DNA of 20,751 nucleotides from CAZYCC01 sp964645985 (GTDB lineage: Bacteria > Bacillota > Clostridia > Oscillospirales > CAG-272). The DNA lies in the NCBI GenBank assembly GCA_964645985.1, contig CAZYCC010000023.1, positions 1-20,751 on the forward strand, in the 5' to 3' direction. The notes below the pieces were generated by a model. The model was not told where the DNA came from. It ran no database searches and worked only from the letters and a program-made list of their open reading frames with translations. Of this stretch, positions 1-8,390 are shown in pieces. The translations under genes were made by a program, and so were the position numbers. The stretch's first letter is position 1. Each line of letters starts with the position of its first letter.

Positions 1-7
1 CGACCCG

Positions 8-385
8 TTACGCTTCGCGAGAAGTTGCTCGATCGATCCTGCCCCGTAGCAAGTTTCCGTGATAGTTTTGCGCAAAAATAATACTATCCCCGCGTTGCAC
101 TTTTTGCGGAGCAGTGTGTAAGACCGCCCTCGCCTGCCCGAGCGAGCCGGGATAAATGCGGTTGCATTGCAAAATTTCGGTCCGGACATTGACCACCCCG
201 CAACGCCGGGATATTCTCGTGCGATTATCCGCTTGAAGGGCAGAGGGAACTGAGCAGATTTTTTTCACGAACAGCTCGCCTTGGACGCGCTCCTCTCCCT
301 GAACCAATGTGCTTCGTAAGAGGAAGATTGCATTCCCCCTCGGGTTTTCTGTCGGGTACTCCGGGAGTAGATCTATGTTATACAA
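8..385 (-). CDS. hypothetical protein, doubtful ORF with TTG start
   Basis: This is an open frame of 125 codons downstream of dapB on the same strand, 63 bases after the dapB stop. I do not recognise the product. It has no membrane helix, signal peptide or clear motif, and is moderately basic. The only start giving full length is a TTG with just a weak purine stretch (GAGCGGAC) in front. Arginine codons are mixed (AGG, AGA, CGA, CGG, CGC), unlike the GC-ending preference of the confident genes, and the local G+C is lower. It could be a small accessory gene in the dap operon, a decayed gene or chance. No homology can be claimed by eye. Confidence 0.22.
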   Translation of the reverse strand: MYNIDLLPEYPTENPRGNAIFLLRSTLVQGEERVQGELFVKKICSVPSALQADNRTRISRRCGVVNVRTEILQCNRIYPGSLGQARAVLHTAPQKVQRGDSIIFAQNYHGNLLRGRIDRATSREA

Positions 386-448
386 AGTCCGCTCGATAAT
401 TGTATTTATTCCGCAAGATTTTGTACTATCTTGTACGAGCCTCGTCGC

Positions 449-1192
449 TCACTTGCCGACGATCGAGCGCATATCGTACAGACCCGCGCTCTTATGTATA
501 AGGAAGGCGGCGGCGGTGAGGGCGCCGCGCGCGAAGAGGGCGCGGCTGTATGCCGTGTGTTTGAGCGTGATGCTCTCCTCATCTGTCGCGAGGATGACCT
601 CGTGCTCGCCGACGACGCTGCCGAGTCGCAGCGCAGATACGCCGATTTCCCCGGGGCGCCGCGCGCCCTGCCCCTCGCGCCCGAGGACGATCTTTCCGCC
701 GCCGCGTGCCTCCTTCACGGCGTTTGCAAGAAGCAGCGCGGTGCCGCTCGGCGCGTCCTGCTTGCGATTGTGGTGCGCTTCGACAATCTCAACGTCGGCG
801 TCCGGCAGAAGTACAGCGGCGCGGCGCGCGAAGTCTGCGAGAATGGCAACGCCCATCGACATATTCGCCGAAAAGAAAACCGGGATTTCGCGCGACGCCG
901 CAACGATTGCCGACTTCTCGCTGTCGGTCTGCCCGGTCGTCGCGATGACGGTCGGCATGTGATGCGCGAGCGCGAAGCGCAGCAGCGCACCGGTTCCCTT
1001 GTGGTGCGAAAAGTCGATGAGGACATCCGCCTCGCCGCGAAATTCGTCAAGCGAACGGATCACCCCTCGCGCGTCACCCGCCTCTGCGCGCGGATCGACC
1101 CCGGCGGCGAGCGTCATATCGTCACTTTCCTCAATGAGCTGCGTGAGCGCTGCCCCCATCTTCCCGAGCGCCCCGTTGAGAAGGATGTTCAT
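449..1192 (-). CDS. dapB: 4-hydroxy-tetrahydrodipicolinate reductase
   Basis: DapB reduces the product of DapA to tetrahydrodipicolinate with NAD(P)H, the second step of the diaminopimelate branch that feeds lysine and peptidoglycan synthesis; it is cytosolic. The 247-residue protein opens with a Rossmann loop (NGALGKMG, residues 6-13), has the ATTGQT stretch (84-89) and the catalytic signature EAHHNRKQDAPSGTA (138-152) with the paired histidines 140-141 and Lys144. Length fits the family. I chose the ATG at 1192 because GAGG lies five bases ahead and the family starts with this hydrophobic strand; an in-frame ATG at 1210 has no ribosome binding site. It follows dapA on the same strand but across a 400-base gap. 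Confidence 0.96.
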   Translation of the reverse strand: MNILLNGALGKMGAALTQLIEESDDMTLAAGVDPRAEAGDARGVIRSLDEFRGEADVLIDFSHHKGTGALLRFALAHHMPTVIATTGQTDSEKSAIVAASREIPVFFSANMSMGVAILADFARRAAVLLPDADVEIVEAHHNRKQDAPSGTALLLANAVKEARGGGKIVLGREGQGARRPGEIGVSALRLGSVVGEHEVILATDEESITLKHTAYSRALFARGALTAAAFLIHKSAGLYDMRSIVGK

Positions 1193-1197
1193 TGGAA

Positions 1198-1201
1198 CCT
1201 C
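1198..1201 (-). promoter_or_regulatory. ribosome binding site that fixes the dapB start
   Basis: On the minus strand GAGG is followed by TTCCA and then ATG, a normal spacing of five bases. The upstream in-frame ATG at 1210 is preceded only by A/T-rich sequence, so this site decides for the shorter DapB. Confidence 0.7.
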
Positions 1202-1210
1202 ATTTTGCAT

Positions 1211-1616
1211 AAATTTATTTAGAGGATATACTAAAAACCAAAAAGTAAAATATTTTCGTCGCGGTATGACCTTTTGAACACGGCAAAATCGGCAAACCCC
1301 GCGAGCCCGAAATCCACCGATCGCACTCGCTCGAAGTAGTAACAGAAACAGCGAAATGCGATTTCAATGCGAGAACATCAACTCCGCCTTGCGACCTTTT
1401 TCGAGCGGCGCGCGGGAGGATTGAGTCGCGAATCTCGGCGCTCCGGGTGCGTAGTTCACTGAGCGCGCGCCCCTTATCGACCCGCTCTGGCGAAATATCC
1501 GTTCGCGATAGGACCGATTGTGTGCGAAGCTCCTTTCAAGAAAATTAACTTCCGATTCAGCCAATTCGGTATAATGGTCTACTATCCGCGAAAAACTTCC
1601 TGCTTTTGCGTATCTG
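1211..1616. other. dapA-dapB intergenic region, no gene recognised
   Basis: These 406 bases separate two same-strand genes of one pathway. A frame of about 90 codons crosses it on the minus strand but starts inside dapA, has no ribosome binding site and unremarkable composition. The part next to dapB (about 1205-1255) is very A/T-rich. I see no convincing terminator and no well-spaced promoter for dapB, although TATA-like hexamers occur near 1235 and 1570. Confidence 0.5.
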
Positions 1617-2507
1617 TTACACCGGTAGACCTGCGTCGGCAAGTTTTTGGCGGAGGTTTTCTTGCTTGTCGGGCGACATGCGAACGAGCGGGAGACGCAA
1701 CTCGGGCGTGCAGTAGCCGAGCATCGCCATTGCCTCCTTCACCGGGATTGGGTTGACGTCCGAGAAGAGCGCCTTGATGAGCGGCAGCAGCCGCAGCTGC
1801 AGCGACAGCGCTTGCTCGGGCTTTTTGTCAAAATACGCTTGACACAATTCTGTAGTCTCTCGCGGAAGGACATTCGACAGCACCGAGATGACCCCCTGCC
1901 CGCCAAGCGACAAAATCGGGACGATCTGGTCGTCGTTTCCGCTATACAAAGTCATCCGGTCGCCGACAAGCGCCGCCGTTTCGGCGACCGCCGCGATATT
2001 GCCGTTCGCTTCTTTTATCGCGGCGAGGCGCGGGTGATCGGCGAGCGCCGCGTAGGTCGCCGGCTCGATGTTGACACCGGTACGCGACGGGACGTTGTAA
2101 ATAATGATAGGAATCTCCACCGAATCGGCGATGGTTTTGTACATTGTGACCAAACCCTGCTGCGAGGTTTTGTTGTAGTAGGGCGTCACGACGAGCAGCG
2201 CGTCCGCGCCAACCTCCATCGCCGCGCGCGAGAGTTCAATGCTGTGCGCGGTGTTGTTGCTGCCGGTTCCGGCGATAATAGGGACTCGCCCGGCGGCGGT
2301 TTTCACGGCGAACGCGATTGTGTCGAGTTTCTCGCGGTCGGAGAGAGTCGCGCTCTCACCGGTCGTTCCGGCGATCACTAGCGCGGCTACGCCGCCGGAA
2401 ATCTGCGCTTCGATGATCTTCGCAAACGCGTCGTAGTCGACCCGGCCATCGCGAAAGGGGGTGATCAGCGCGGTTCCCACTCCGCGGAAAATGGGCTTTG
2501 CAGACAT
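1617..2507 (-). CDS. dapA: 4-hydroxy-tetrahydrodipicolinate synthase
   Basis: DapA condenses pyruvate with aspartate semialdehyde, the committed step toward diaminopimelate and lysine; it is a cytosolic, usually tetrameric TIM-barrel aldolase. The 296-residue protein carries every expected site: GTTGES (47-52) with the proton-relay Thr, TPYYNK (108-113) with the Tyr contributed across the dimer, YNVPSRTG (137-144) with Tyr137 and the carboxylate-binding Arg142, and the Schiff-base lysine in AIKEANG (Lys165). Length is typical. The ATG is preceded by AAAGGA at seven bases. A consensus promoter lies far upstream (2852-2880), giving a leader of roughly 340 bases; dapB follows downstream. Confidence 0.97.
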   Translation of the reverse strand: MSAKPIFRGVGTALITPFRDGRVDYDAFAKIIEAQISGGVAALVIAGTTGESATLSDREKLDTIAFAVKTAAGRVPIIAGTGSNNTAHSIELSRAAMEVGADALLVVTPYYNKTSQQGLVTMYKTIADSVEIPIIIYNVPSRTGVNIEPATYAALADHPRLAAIKEANGNIAAVAETAALVGDRMTLYSGNDDQIVPILSLGGQGVISVLSNVLPRETTELCQAYFDKKPEQALSLQLRLLPLIKALFSDVNPIPVKEAMAMLGYCTPELRLPLVRMSPDKQENLRQKLADAGLPV

Positions 2508-2851
2508 TGTGCAATCCTTTCGAAAAAAGATATTTTTTTGAAAAAATCAAAGTACGAACGAGGCTGTGACTTAATAGAAGCGACGGACAAGCGATTTTAT
2601 AACATTTTTTGCAAAAGTGATATTTTGCTGCAACCTCGCGGGAGGATACGGCGCGCCGCGAGCAGTCTTGCGGATCGCGGCTGAATCTTGAGCGAGCCGC
2701 AAACGGGTGCTTTCGCCCGCAAGCACGAGAAAAATGCACTGTACGCCCCCGGCCGCTCGCGGGGCAAGCGATCGGGCGTCTCGCGCGCGTGAATGCGACG
2801 CGAAAACGAAAACAGGGGAGTCTGACGTTCTCCGCTCGCTCAGTCAAGGTC
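2508..2851 (-). other. long predicted 5' leader of dapA
   Basis: If transcription starts near 2845, about 340 untranslated bases precede dapA. The leader is G/C-rich in its first half and A/T-rich near the gene. One clear hairpin is GTGCTT-N8-AAGCAC (2707-2726). I looked for the purine-rich core of the lysine riboswitch and did not find it. A minus-strand frame starting at the promoter crosses the leader and runs into dapA out of frame; I do not believe it codes. Confidence 0.4.
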
Positions 2852-2880
2852 ATTTTACCATTCTTCCCGCGCTTTGTCAA
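2852..2880 (-). promoter_or_regulatory. sigma-A type promoter for dapA
   Basis: On the minus strand TTGACA (2875-2880) is separated by exactly 17 bases from TAAAAT (2852-2857). It points toward dapA and lies five bases from the -35 box of the divergent CPBP promoter, so the two could be co-regulated or compete for polymerase. Confidence 0.7.
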
Positions 2881-2884
2881 CCTC

Positions 2885-2913
2885 TTTACAAACCCCCTTC
2901 TTTATGTTAAACT
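2885..2913 (+). promoter_or_regulatory. sigma-A type promoter for the CPBP protease gene
   Basis: TTTACA (2885-2890), a 17-base spacer and TAAACT (2908-2913) precede the CPBP start at 2934. The predicted transcript starts only about 15 bases before the ATG, leaving room for just the ribosome binding site GGAG (2923-2926). Confidence 0.6.
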
Positions 2914-2933
2914 AACAAGAACGGAGTTTTGCC

Positions 2934-4025
2934 ATGACCGACTATTCTTCTTCATCCACCACGATTTCGCCCGCGCGCGTCACTACCACGCGGTCTGCCG
3001 AGGAGAATTTGCGCGCGGGGCGGCGCTGTTACAGCCGCACGGGCGCCTGCCTTTCGGTGATGCTGCTGCTGTATGTGCTTCTGCCGTCGGCGCTCGCCGC
3101 CGCTCTTGCGCTGCTCGATGTTGAGCTGACTCCCCTGCTCAGTATCCTCATCTCCTCGATTTCCTTTTACGGCGTCGCGATCCCTCTCTTCGCGCTTTTA
3201 ATGCGGCGCAAGCGCGATGAGACGAGAGCGCCGATTGTGCAAAAGAAGATGTCGCTTGAGGAGATTGCCCTCGCCTTTTTGCTCTGCTTTCCGCTGCTCT
3301 ACCTCGGCAGCTCCATCGGATCCGCCGTTGATTCCCTGCTCTCGCGCTTTGCGGGGAGTGGCGGCGCGGGTCTCGATGAGCTGACCGAGGGCTTAGGCAT
3401 CGGGTATACCTTTCTTTTCGTCGTCATCCTCGCGCCGATCTTCGAGGAGCTCGCCTTCCGCAAAGTTCTGCTCGACCGCGTCGCGCGCTACGGCAGCGGA
3501 TGTGCCATAGCGCTCTCCGGGTTATCCTTCGCGCTCTTTCACGGTAACTTCACGCAATTTTTCTACGCTCTTTTCCTCGGCTGCTTCTTCGCCTTTCTCT
3601 ATCTGCACACCGGGCGCGTGCGCTACACCATCGCGCTGCACATGATGGTTAACTTTGTCGGGTCTATTCTCCCTATGCTGTTTTTGCGTTTGCCCGGCAT
3701 TAGCAATATTCTCGCGGGGGAGGAGCCGACCGGGCCTTCCCTCACCTCCGCCCTCATTCTTGCTGGGTATGGGCTGTGGATTCTTGCGCTGATAATCGGC
3801 GGGATCGTGCTGTTTATCGTCTACCGCAAGCGCTTCCGCCTGCCGCCGGCCCCCGCTCCCGAGGGCGAGGTTCTGCGCGTGGAGAGAGCCCCTGGCGTTA
3901 TCGATTATGCGCCGGCTCCCGCTCCGATCGTTGAGGGAGGCGAGGCGCGCTTGCTGCTCGCCCCCGGCATTCTCGTCTTTCTCCTCCTCGCCGCAGCGTT
4001 TTTCCTCATGTATTTGTTTTTATAA
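2934..4025 (+). CDS. CPBP family intramembrane metalloprotease
   Basis: This 363-residue protein belongs to the CPBP (CaaX protease and bacteriocin-processing; Abi) family of membrane glutamic/metallo-proteases. The family motifs are all present: EELAFR (171-176), FALFHGN with His203, and LHMMVN with His236 and Asn240. Hydrophobic helices lie near 38-61, 66-90, 108-128, 155-170, 190-222, 232-252 and 272-297. After the last core helix come a charged, proline/alanine-rich linker (about 300-338) and one more C-terminal helix (343-363), an extra element beyond the core domain. The N-terminus is a Ser/Thr-rich cytosolic-looking stretch. The start follows GGAG by seven bases. The substrate cannot be told from sequence; relatives act in peptide maturation, immunity or signalling. 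Confidence 0.9.
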   Translation: MTDYSSSSTTISPARVTTTRSAEENLRAGRRCYSRTGACLSVMLLLYVLLPSALAAALALLDVELTPLLSILISSISFYGVAIPLFALLMRRKRDETRAPIVQKKMSLEEIALAFLLCFPLLYLGSSIGSAVDSLLSRFAGSGGAGLDELTEGLGIGYTFLFVVILAPIFEELAFRKVLLDRVARYGSGCAIALSGLSFALFHGNFTQFFYALFLGCFFAFLYLHTGRVRYTIALHMMVNFVGSILPMLFLRLPGISNILAGEEPTGPSLTSALILAGYGLWILALIIGGIVLFIVYRKRFRLPPAPAPEGEVLRVERAPGVIDYAPAPAPIVEGGEARLLLAPGILVFLLLAAAFFLMYLFL

Positions 4026-4185
4026 GCAGATAGATCGCCGCGCGGCGGCTATCGCTTTGCGCATGAGATAAATCGCGCCTCCTCGCGCCGCAAGCGCGCG
4101 AAGCGCGAAAAGAGTGCGACCCCGACGCGAGCGGTTCCTACTTTGCAGATTTCCTCCCATCATCTCATCTTTTTTAGAGGTTTCT

Positions 4186-7100
4186 ATGCCAAAACGCAGC
4201 GACATTCACAAGGTTCTCATCATCGGTTCCGGCCCCATCGTCATCGGGCAGGCCTGCGAGTTCGACTACTCGGGCACGCAGGCGTGCAAGGCGCTGCGGC
4301 GGCTCGGTTACGAGATTGTCCTCGTCAACTCCAACCCCGCGACGATCATGACCGACCCCGAAATCGCCGACGTCACCTATATCGAGCCGCTTAACCTCGA
4401 GCGCCTCACCCAAATTATCGAAAAAGAGCGCCCGGACGCCCTTTTGCCAAATCTTGGCGGGCAATCCGGGCTGAATTTGTGCGCGGAGTTGTCGCGCGCC
4501 GGCGTACTTGACAAGTACGGCGTGAAGGTGATCGGCGTGCAGGTCGATGCCATCGAGCGCGGGGAGGATCGCATCGAGTTTAAGAAGACGATGACCTCGC
4601 TCGGCATTGAGATGGCGAAAAGCGAGGTTGCCTACAGCGTCGAGGAGGCTCTCGCGATCGCCGAGCGGCTCGGCTACCCGGTCGTGCTGCGCCCCGCCTA
4701 CACGATGGGAGGCGCGGGCGGCGGGCTCGTTTATAACCGCGAGGAGCTGAAGGTCGTCTGCGAGAGAGGACTCGCCGCGAGCCTCGTACATCAGGTTCTC
4801 GTTGAGGAGTCGGTGCTCGGCTGGGAGGAGCTGGAGCTGGAGGTCGTGCGCGACAAGGCGGGCAACAAGATCACCGTCTGCTTCATCGAAAATATCGACC
4901 CGATGGGCGTGCACACCGGAGACTCCTTCTGTGCGGCGCCGATGCTCACCATCTCGCCCGAGATACAGGCAAGGTTGCAGGAGCAGGCCTATCGCATCGT
5001 CGAGGCGATCGGCGTCATCGGCGGGACGAATGTGCAGTTCGCGCACGACCCCGAAAGCGACCGCATCGTCGTCATCGAGATCAACCCCCGCACCTCGCGC
5101 AGCTCGGCTCTCGCCTCCAAGGCGACCGGATTCCCCATCGCGCTCATTTCAGCGATGCTCGCCTCGGGACTCACGCTCGATGAGATCCCCTGCGGCAAAT
5201 ACGGCACGCTCGACCGCTACACGCCGGGCGGCGACTATGTCGTCCTCAAATTCGCGCGCTGGGCGTTTGAGAAGTTCAAGGGCATTGAGGATAAGCTCGG
5301 CACGCAGATGCGCGCGGTCGGCGAGGTGATGAGCATCGGCAAGACCTACAAGGAGGCGCTGCAGAAGGCGGTGCGCTCGCTCGAGATCGGTCGCTACGGC
5401 CTCGGGCACGCGAAAAATTTCGACAGCCTCCCAAAGGAAACGCTCCTGCAGATGCTGCGCACCCCGACAAGCGAGCGGCATTTTGTGATGTACGAGGCGC
5501 TGCGCGCGGGCGCGACGGTCGAGGAGATTTACGAGATTACTAAAGTGAAGCGCTACTTCATCGAGCAGATGAAGGAGCTGGTCACGGAGGAGGAAGAAAT
5601 CCTCGCCTATCGGGGGCAGCTGCCGCCGGACGATTTGCTCGTGCGCGCGAAGAAAGACGGCTTCTCGGACAAATATATAAGCGACCTGCTCGGCGTTCCT
5701 GAGGGGGACATTTCGGCGCGGCGCACAACGCTCGGAGTCGTGGAATGCTGGGAGGGTGTTCACGTCAGCGGGACAAAGGATAGCGCCTACTATTACTCGA
5801 CTTACAACGCCGAGGACAAGAACCCCGTCCGCACCGACAAGCCGAAGATTATGATCCTCGGCGGCGGGCCCAACCGCATCGGGCAGGGCATTGAGTTCGA
5901 CTACTGCTGTGTGCACGCCTCGCTCGCTCTGAAAAAGCTCGGCTTTGAGACGATCATCGTCAACTGCAACCCCGAGACGGTCTCGACCGACTACGATACC
6001 TCCGACAAGCTCTATTTTGAGCCGCTCACCCTCGAGGAGGTGCTGAGCATCTATCAGAAGGAGCAGCCGCTCGGTGTCATCGCGCAGTTCGGCGGGCAGA
6101 CCCCGCTCAACCTCGCCTCAGACCTCGAAAAGAACGGCGTCAAGATCCTCGGCACCTCGCCCGCGGTCATCGACCTCGCGGAAGACCGCGACCGCTTCCG
6201 CGTGATGATGGAAAAGCTGCGCATTCCGATGCCCGAGTCGGGGATGGCGACCACCGTTGAGGAGGCAATCGCCATCGCGCAAAAAATAGGCTACCCGGTG
6301 ATGGTGCGGCCGTCCTATGTTCTCGGCGGGCGCGGCATGGAGGTCGTCTATGACGATGAGAGCATGGCGGAATATATGCGCGCCGCCGTCGGTGTCACGC
6401 CCGACCGCCCGATCTTAATCGATCGCTTCTTGCGCCACGCGACCGAATGCGAGGCGGACGCCATCGCCGACGGCAAGGATGTCTTCGTCCCCGCCGTGAT
6501 GGAGCACATTGAGCTGGCCGGCATTCACTCGGGAGACTCCGCCTGTGTGCTGCCCTCGGTGCACATCTCGCAGAAAAATCTCGACATCATCAAGGAATAC
6601 ACCCGCCGTATCGCGCGCGAACTGCATGTGCGGGGACTGATGAATATGCAGTACGCGATCGAGGACGACAAGGTGTTCGTCCTCGAGGCGAACCCGCGCG
6701 CCTCGCGCACGGTGCCTCTCGTGTCAAAAGTTTGCGGCATCCGTATGGTGCCGATCGCCACCGACATCCTGACGGGCGAGCTGACCGGGCGCCCCTCGCC
6801 GGTTCCCTCCCTGCGAGAGCGCAGCATCCCCTATTACGGCGTGAAAGAGGCGGTTTTCCCCTTCAATATGTTCCAGGAGGTCGACCCGCTGCTCGGCCCG
6901 GAAATGCGCTCGACCGGCGAGGTTCTTGGGCTCGCGCCCTCTTTTGGCGAGGCGTACTACAAGGCGCAGGAGGCGACGCAAAGTAAGCTTCCGCTCGGCG
7001 GAAATCTGCTCGTCTCGGTCAGCGACAAGGACAAAGCGGAGGCGGTCGAGGTCGCGGCGGCGTTCGCGCGCTGCGGTTTCCACATCCTCGCGACATCCGG

Positions 7101-7407
7101 TACGCACGAGGCGCTCTCCGCGGCGGGAATCGAATCCGAGTGCGTGAGCAAGCTCGGCGAGAGCCGCCCCAACATCCTCGACCTCATCACGAACGGCAAA
7201 ATCGACCTCATCGTCAACTCTCCGGTCGGCAAGGCGGGCATGACCGACGACAGCTATCTGCGCAAGGCGGCGATTAAGGCGCATGTGCCCTATATGACGA
7301 CGATCGCCGCCGCCCGCGCCTCCGCCGCCGGCATCGCCATTGTCCGGCAGAACGGCAATAGCGAAGTCACCTCCCTGCAAGAGCTGCACGAGCGGATCGG
7401 GGGTTAG
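4186..7407 (+). CDS. carB: carbamoyl-phosphate synthase large subunit
   Basis: CarB makes carbamoyl phosphate from bicarbonate, ammonia (channelled from the CarA glutaminase) and two ATP, feeding pyrimidine and arginine synthesis. The 1073-residue product has the full layout: first ATP-grasp half opening with GSGPIVIGQACEFDYSG and GGQSGLNL, the oligomerisation region (about 400-550), a second half with GGGPNRIGQGIEFDYCC and GGQTPLNLA, and a C-terminal MGS-like allosteric domain (about 935-1073) containing NSPVGKAGMTDDSYLRK. Length matches the standard enzyme. An ATG in frame at 4114 would add 24 residues, but the one at 4186 sits five bases after AGAGG and gives the canonical N-terminus MPKR. 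No carA or other pyr/arg gene is nearby. The Rrf2 gene starts nine bases after its stop. Confidence 0.97.
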   Translation: MPKRSDIHKVLIIGSGPIVIGQACEFDYSGTQACKALRRLGYEIVLVNSNPATIMTDPEIADVTYIEPLNLERLTQIIEKERPDALLPNLGGQSGLNLCAELSRAGVLDKYGVKVIGVQVDAIERGEDRIEFKKTMTSLGIEMAKSEVAYSVEEALAIAERLGYPVVLRPAYTMGGAGGGLVYNREELKVVCERGLAASLVHQVLVEESVLGWEELELEVVRDKAGNKITVCFIENIDPMGVHTGDSFCAAPMLTISPEIQARLQEQAYRIVEAIGVIGGTNVQFAHDPESDRIVVIEINPRTSRSSALASKATGFPIALISAMLASGLTLDEIPCGKYGTLDRYTPGGDYVVLKFARWAFEKFKGIEDKLGTQMRAVGEVMSIGKTYKEALQKAVRSLEIGRYGLGHAKNFDSLPKETLLQMLRTPTSERHFVMYEALRAGATVEEIYEITKVKRYFIEQMKELVTEEEEILAYRGQLPPDDLLVRAKKDGFSDKYISDLLGVPEGDISARRTTLGVVECWEGVHVSGTKDSAYYYSTYNAEDKNPVRTDKPKIMILGGGPNRIGQGIEFDYCCVHASLALKKLGFETIIVNCNPETVSTDYDTSDKLYFEPLTLEEVLSIYQKEQPLGVIAQFGGQTPLNLASDLEKNGVKILGTSPAVIDLAEDRDRFRVMMEKLRIPMPESGMATTVEEAIAIAQKIGYPVMVRPSYVLGGRGMEVVYDDESMAEYMRAAVGVTPDRPILIDRFLRHATECEADAIADGKDVFVPAVMEHIELAGIHSGDSACVLPSVHISQKNLDIIKEYTRRIARELHVRGLMNMQYAIEDDKVFVLEANPRASRTVPLVSKVCGIRMVPIATDILTGELTGRPSPVPSLRERSIPYYGVKEAVFPFNMFQEVDPLLGPEMRSTGEVLGLAPSFGEAYYKAQEATQSKLPLGGNLLVSVSDKDKAEAVEVAAAFARCGFHILATSGTHEALSAAGIESECVSKLGESRPNILDLITNGKIDLIVNSPVGKAGMTDDSYLRKAAIKAHVPYMTTIAAARASAAGIAIVRQNGNSEVTSLQELHERIGG

Positions 7408-7416
7408 CGCGAAGTT

Positions 7417-7875
7417 ATGCAAATTTCCGAGCGGCTGGCAGTGGGGGTGCATATCCTCGTCGCGCTGGATGTCTTCGCCGGGAAGAGAAAGATAACCGGC
7501 GATTTTCTCGCGGGCAGTGTCGGGGTCAACCCGGTCGTTATCCGGAGAACGCTTGGGCAGCTGCGATCATCCGGTCTTGCGCGCGTCGCGCGGGGAGGCG
7601 GCGGCGCGTCACTCGCGCGAGACCCCGAGACGATCACCCTGCTTGACATTTCGCGCGCGCTCGGCTGCACCGGGGAGGGGGAGGGGGACCTCTTTCGATT
7701 CCACGGAAACCCCAACCCCGCCTGCCCTGTCGGGCGCAACATCCGCGCTGCGCTCGGCGGGCGGCTCGCCGCGGTGCAGGATGCGATGGAGCGGGAGATG
7801 GCGCGCGTCACGATCGCCGATGTTGCGAAAGACGTACGCGCGCGAGCAGCCGCGCAAGAAGGGCGGGCCCCGTGA
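7417..7875 (+). CDS. Rrf2 family transcriptional regulator, YwnA-like
   Basis: This is a 152-residue winged-helix regulator. The recognition-helix region NPVVIRRTLGQLRSSGL (38-54), the wing with GGGGASLARDP (60-70) and the block HGNPNPACPVGRNI (96-109) closely resemble Bacillus YwnA as I remember it. It lacks the three-cysteine Fe-S ligand set of IscR/NsrR; Cys84 and Cys103 remain, and Cys103 sits in the conserved NPNPxCPVG block, so a thiol-based or cluster-free sensor is likelier. The start is nine bases after the carB stop with only a weak ribosome site, suggesting translational coupling or read-through from carB. Its likely target is the cupin gene just downstream, which has a palindromic operator. 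The inducing signal is unknown. Confidence 0.9.
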   Translation: MQISERLAVGVHILVALDVFAGKRKITGDFLAGSVGVNPVVIRRTLGQLRSSGLARVARGGGGASLARDPETITLLDISRALGCTGEGEGDLFRFHGNPNPACPVGRNIRAALGGRLAAVQDAMEREMARVTIADVAKDVRARAAAQEGRAP

Positions 7876-7939
7876 GATTACCCCGAGGCGCAGCAAATAG
7901 AGGCAGCGTAATTTTTTTCAAAAAAGCACGCTCCCCCTC

Positions 7940-7968
7940 TTGACAGCGCGCTGAGGATGGTGTATACT
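7940..7968 (+). promoter_or_regulatory. consensus sigma-A promoter of the cupin gene
   Basis: TTGACA (7940-7945), a 17-base spacer and TATACT (7963-7968) make a near-perfect promoter. The predicted start point near 7975 falls inside the inverted repeat, as expected for a gene that is strong unless repressed. Confidence 0.85.
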
Positions 7969-7972
7969 GCGG

Positions 7973-7993
7973 TTGTAACAAGCACTGTTACAA
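7973..7993 (+). promoter_or_regulatory. candidate Rrf2 operator, perfect inverted repeat
   Basis: The arms TTGTAACA (7973-7980) and TGTTACAA (7986-7993) are exact reverse complements around five bases (AGCAC). The dyad begins four bases after the -10 box and covers the predicted start of transcription. The upstream gene encodes a YwnA-like Rrf2 protein, so it is the obvious candidate ligand; that link is inference. Confidence 0.75.
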
Positions 7994-8018
7994 TATCTCA
8001 TCCATTCGGAGGCTCACA

Positions 8019-8372
8019 ATGGCAAACTACACCAAGACGAGCGCCGCGAGCGGCGCGCGGGTCGAGCTGCACGACGCGCTCGGCATCACCGGGGCGGAGA
8101 TCAGCGTCAATCGGCTGCCCGCCGGCGGCAGCGTCCCCTTTGTGCACGCGCACAAGCAGAACGAGGAAATCTATCTCGTTTTCGAGGGCGCGGGCGAAAT
8201 CGTTCTCGACGGCGAGCGCGTCCCGCTCGCGGCGGGCGACGCCCTCCTCGTCAAACCCGCCGCCCGTCGGCAGATCTTCGCCTCCTCCGACGCGGGCATC
8301 GGCTATGTCTGCGTCCAGGTAAAAGAGCACTCGCTCGACGCCTTCACCGCCGGGGACGCCGTGGTGGAGTAA
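8019..8372 (+). CDS. small cupin-domain protein
   Basis: This is a single-domain cupin of 117 residues. Motif 1 is clear: FVHAHKQNEEIYLVFEGAGE (41-60), with His43, His45 and Glu49 or Glu50 as candidate metal ligands. The second motif, GDALLVKPAARRQI, has Arg where many cupins have the last His, so metal binding may be incomplete or use another ligand. Function is unknown; small cupins include isomerases, dioxygenases and sensors, and nothing here decides between them. CGGAGG (8007-8012) lies six bases before the ATG. Its strong promoter, palindromic operator and neighbouring Rrf2 gene suggest an inducible response, perhaps to a reactive or redox stress. A terminator follows directly. Confidence 0.9.
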   Translation: MANYTKTSAASGARVELHDALGITGAEISVNRLPAGGSVPFVHAHKQNEEIYLVFEGAGEIVLDGERVPLAAGDALLVKPAARRQIFASSDAGIGYVCVQVKEHSLDAFTAGDAVVE

Positions 8373-8390
8373 ACGAGTGCGCAGCGCACG

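Noticed and set aside
431..1222. Plus-strand frame of 263 codons opposite dapB
   Set aside because: It is the antisense shadow of dapB in a GC-rich genome; its translation is Arg-rich and has no domain.
1364..1642. Minus-strand frame in the dapA-dapB gap
   Set aside because: It starts inside dapA without a ribosome site and shows no recognisable motif or codon bias.
2508..2851. Lysine riboswitch before dapA
   Set aside because: I looked for the conserved purine-rich core and loop motifs and could not place them; a covariance search would be decisive.
2356..2880. Minus-strand frame crossing the dapA leader into dapA
   Set aside because: It overlaps the promoter and dapA out of frame, has a basic low-information translation and no recognisable domain.
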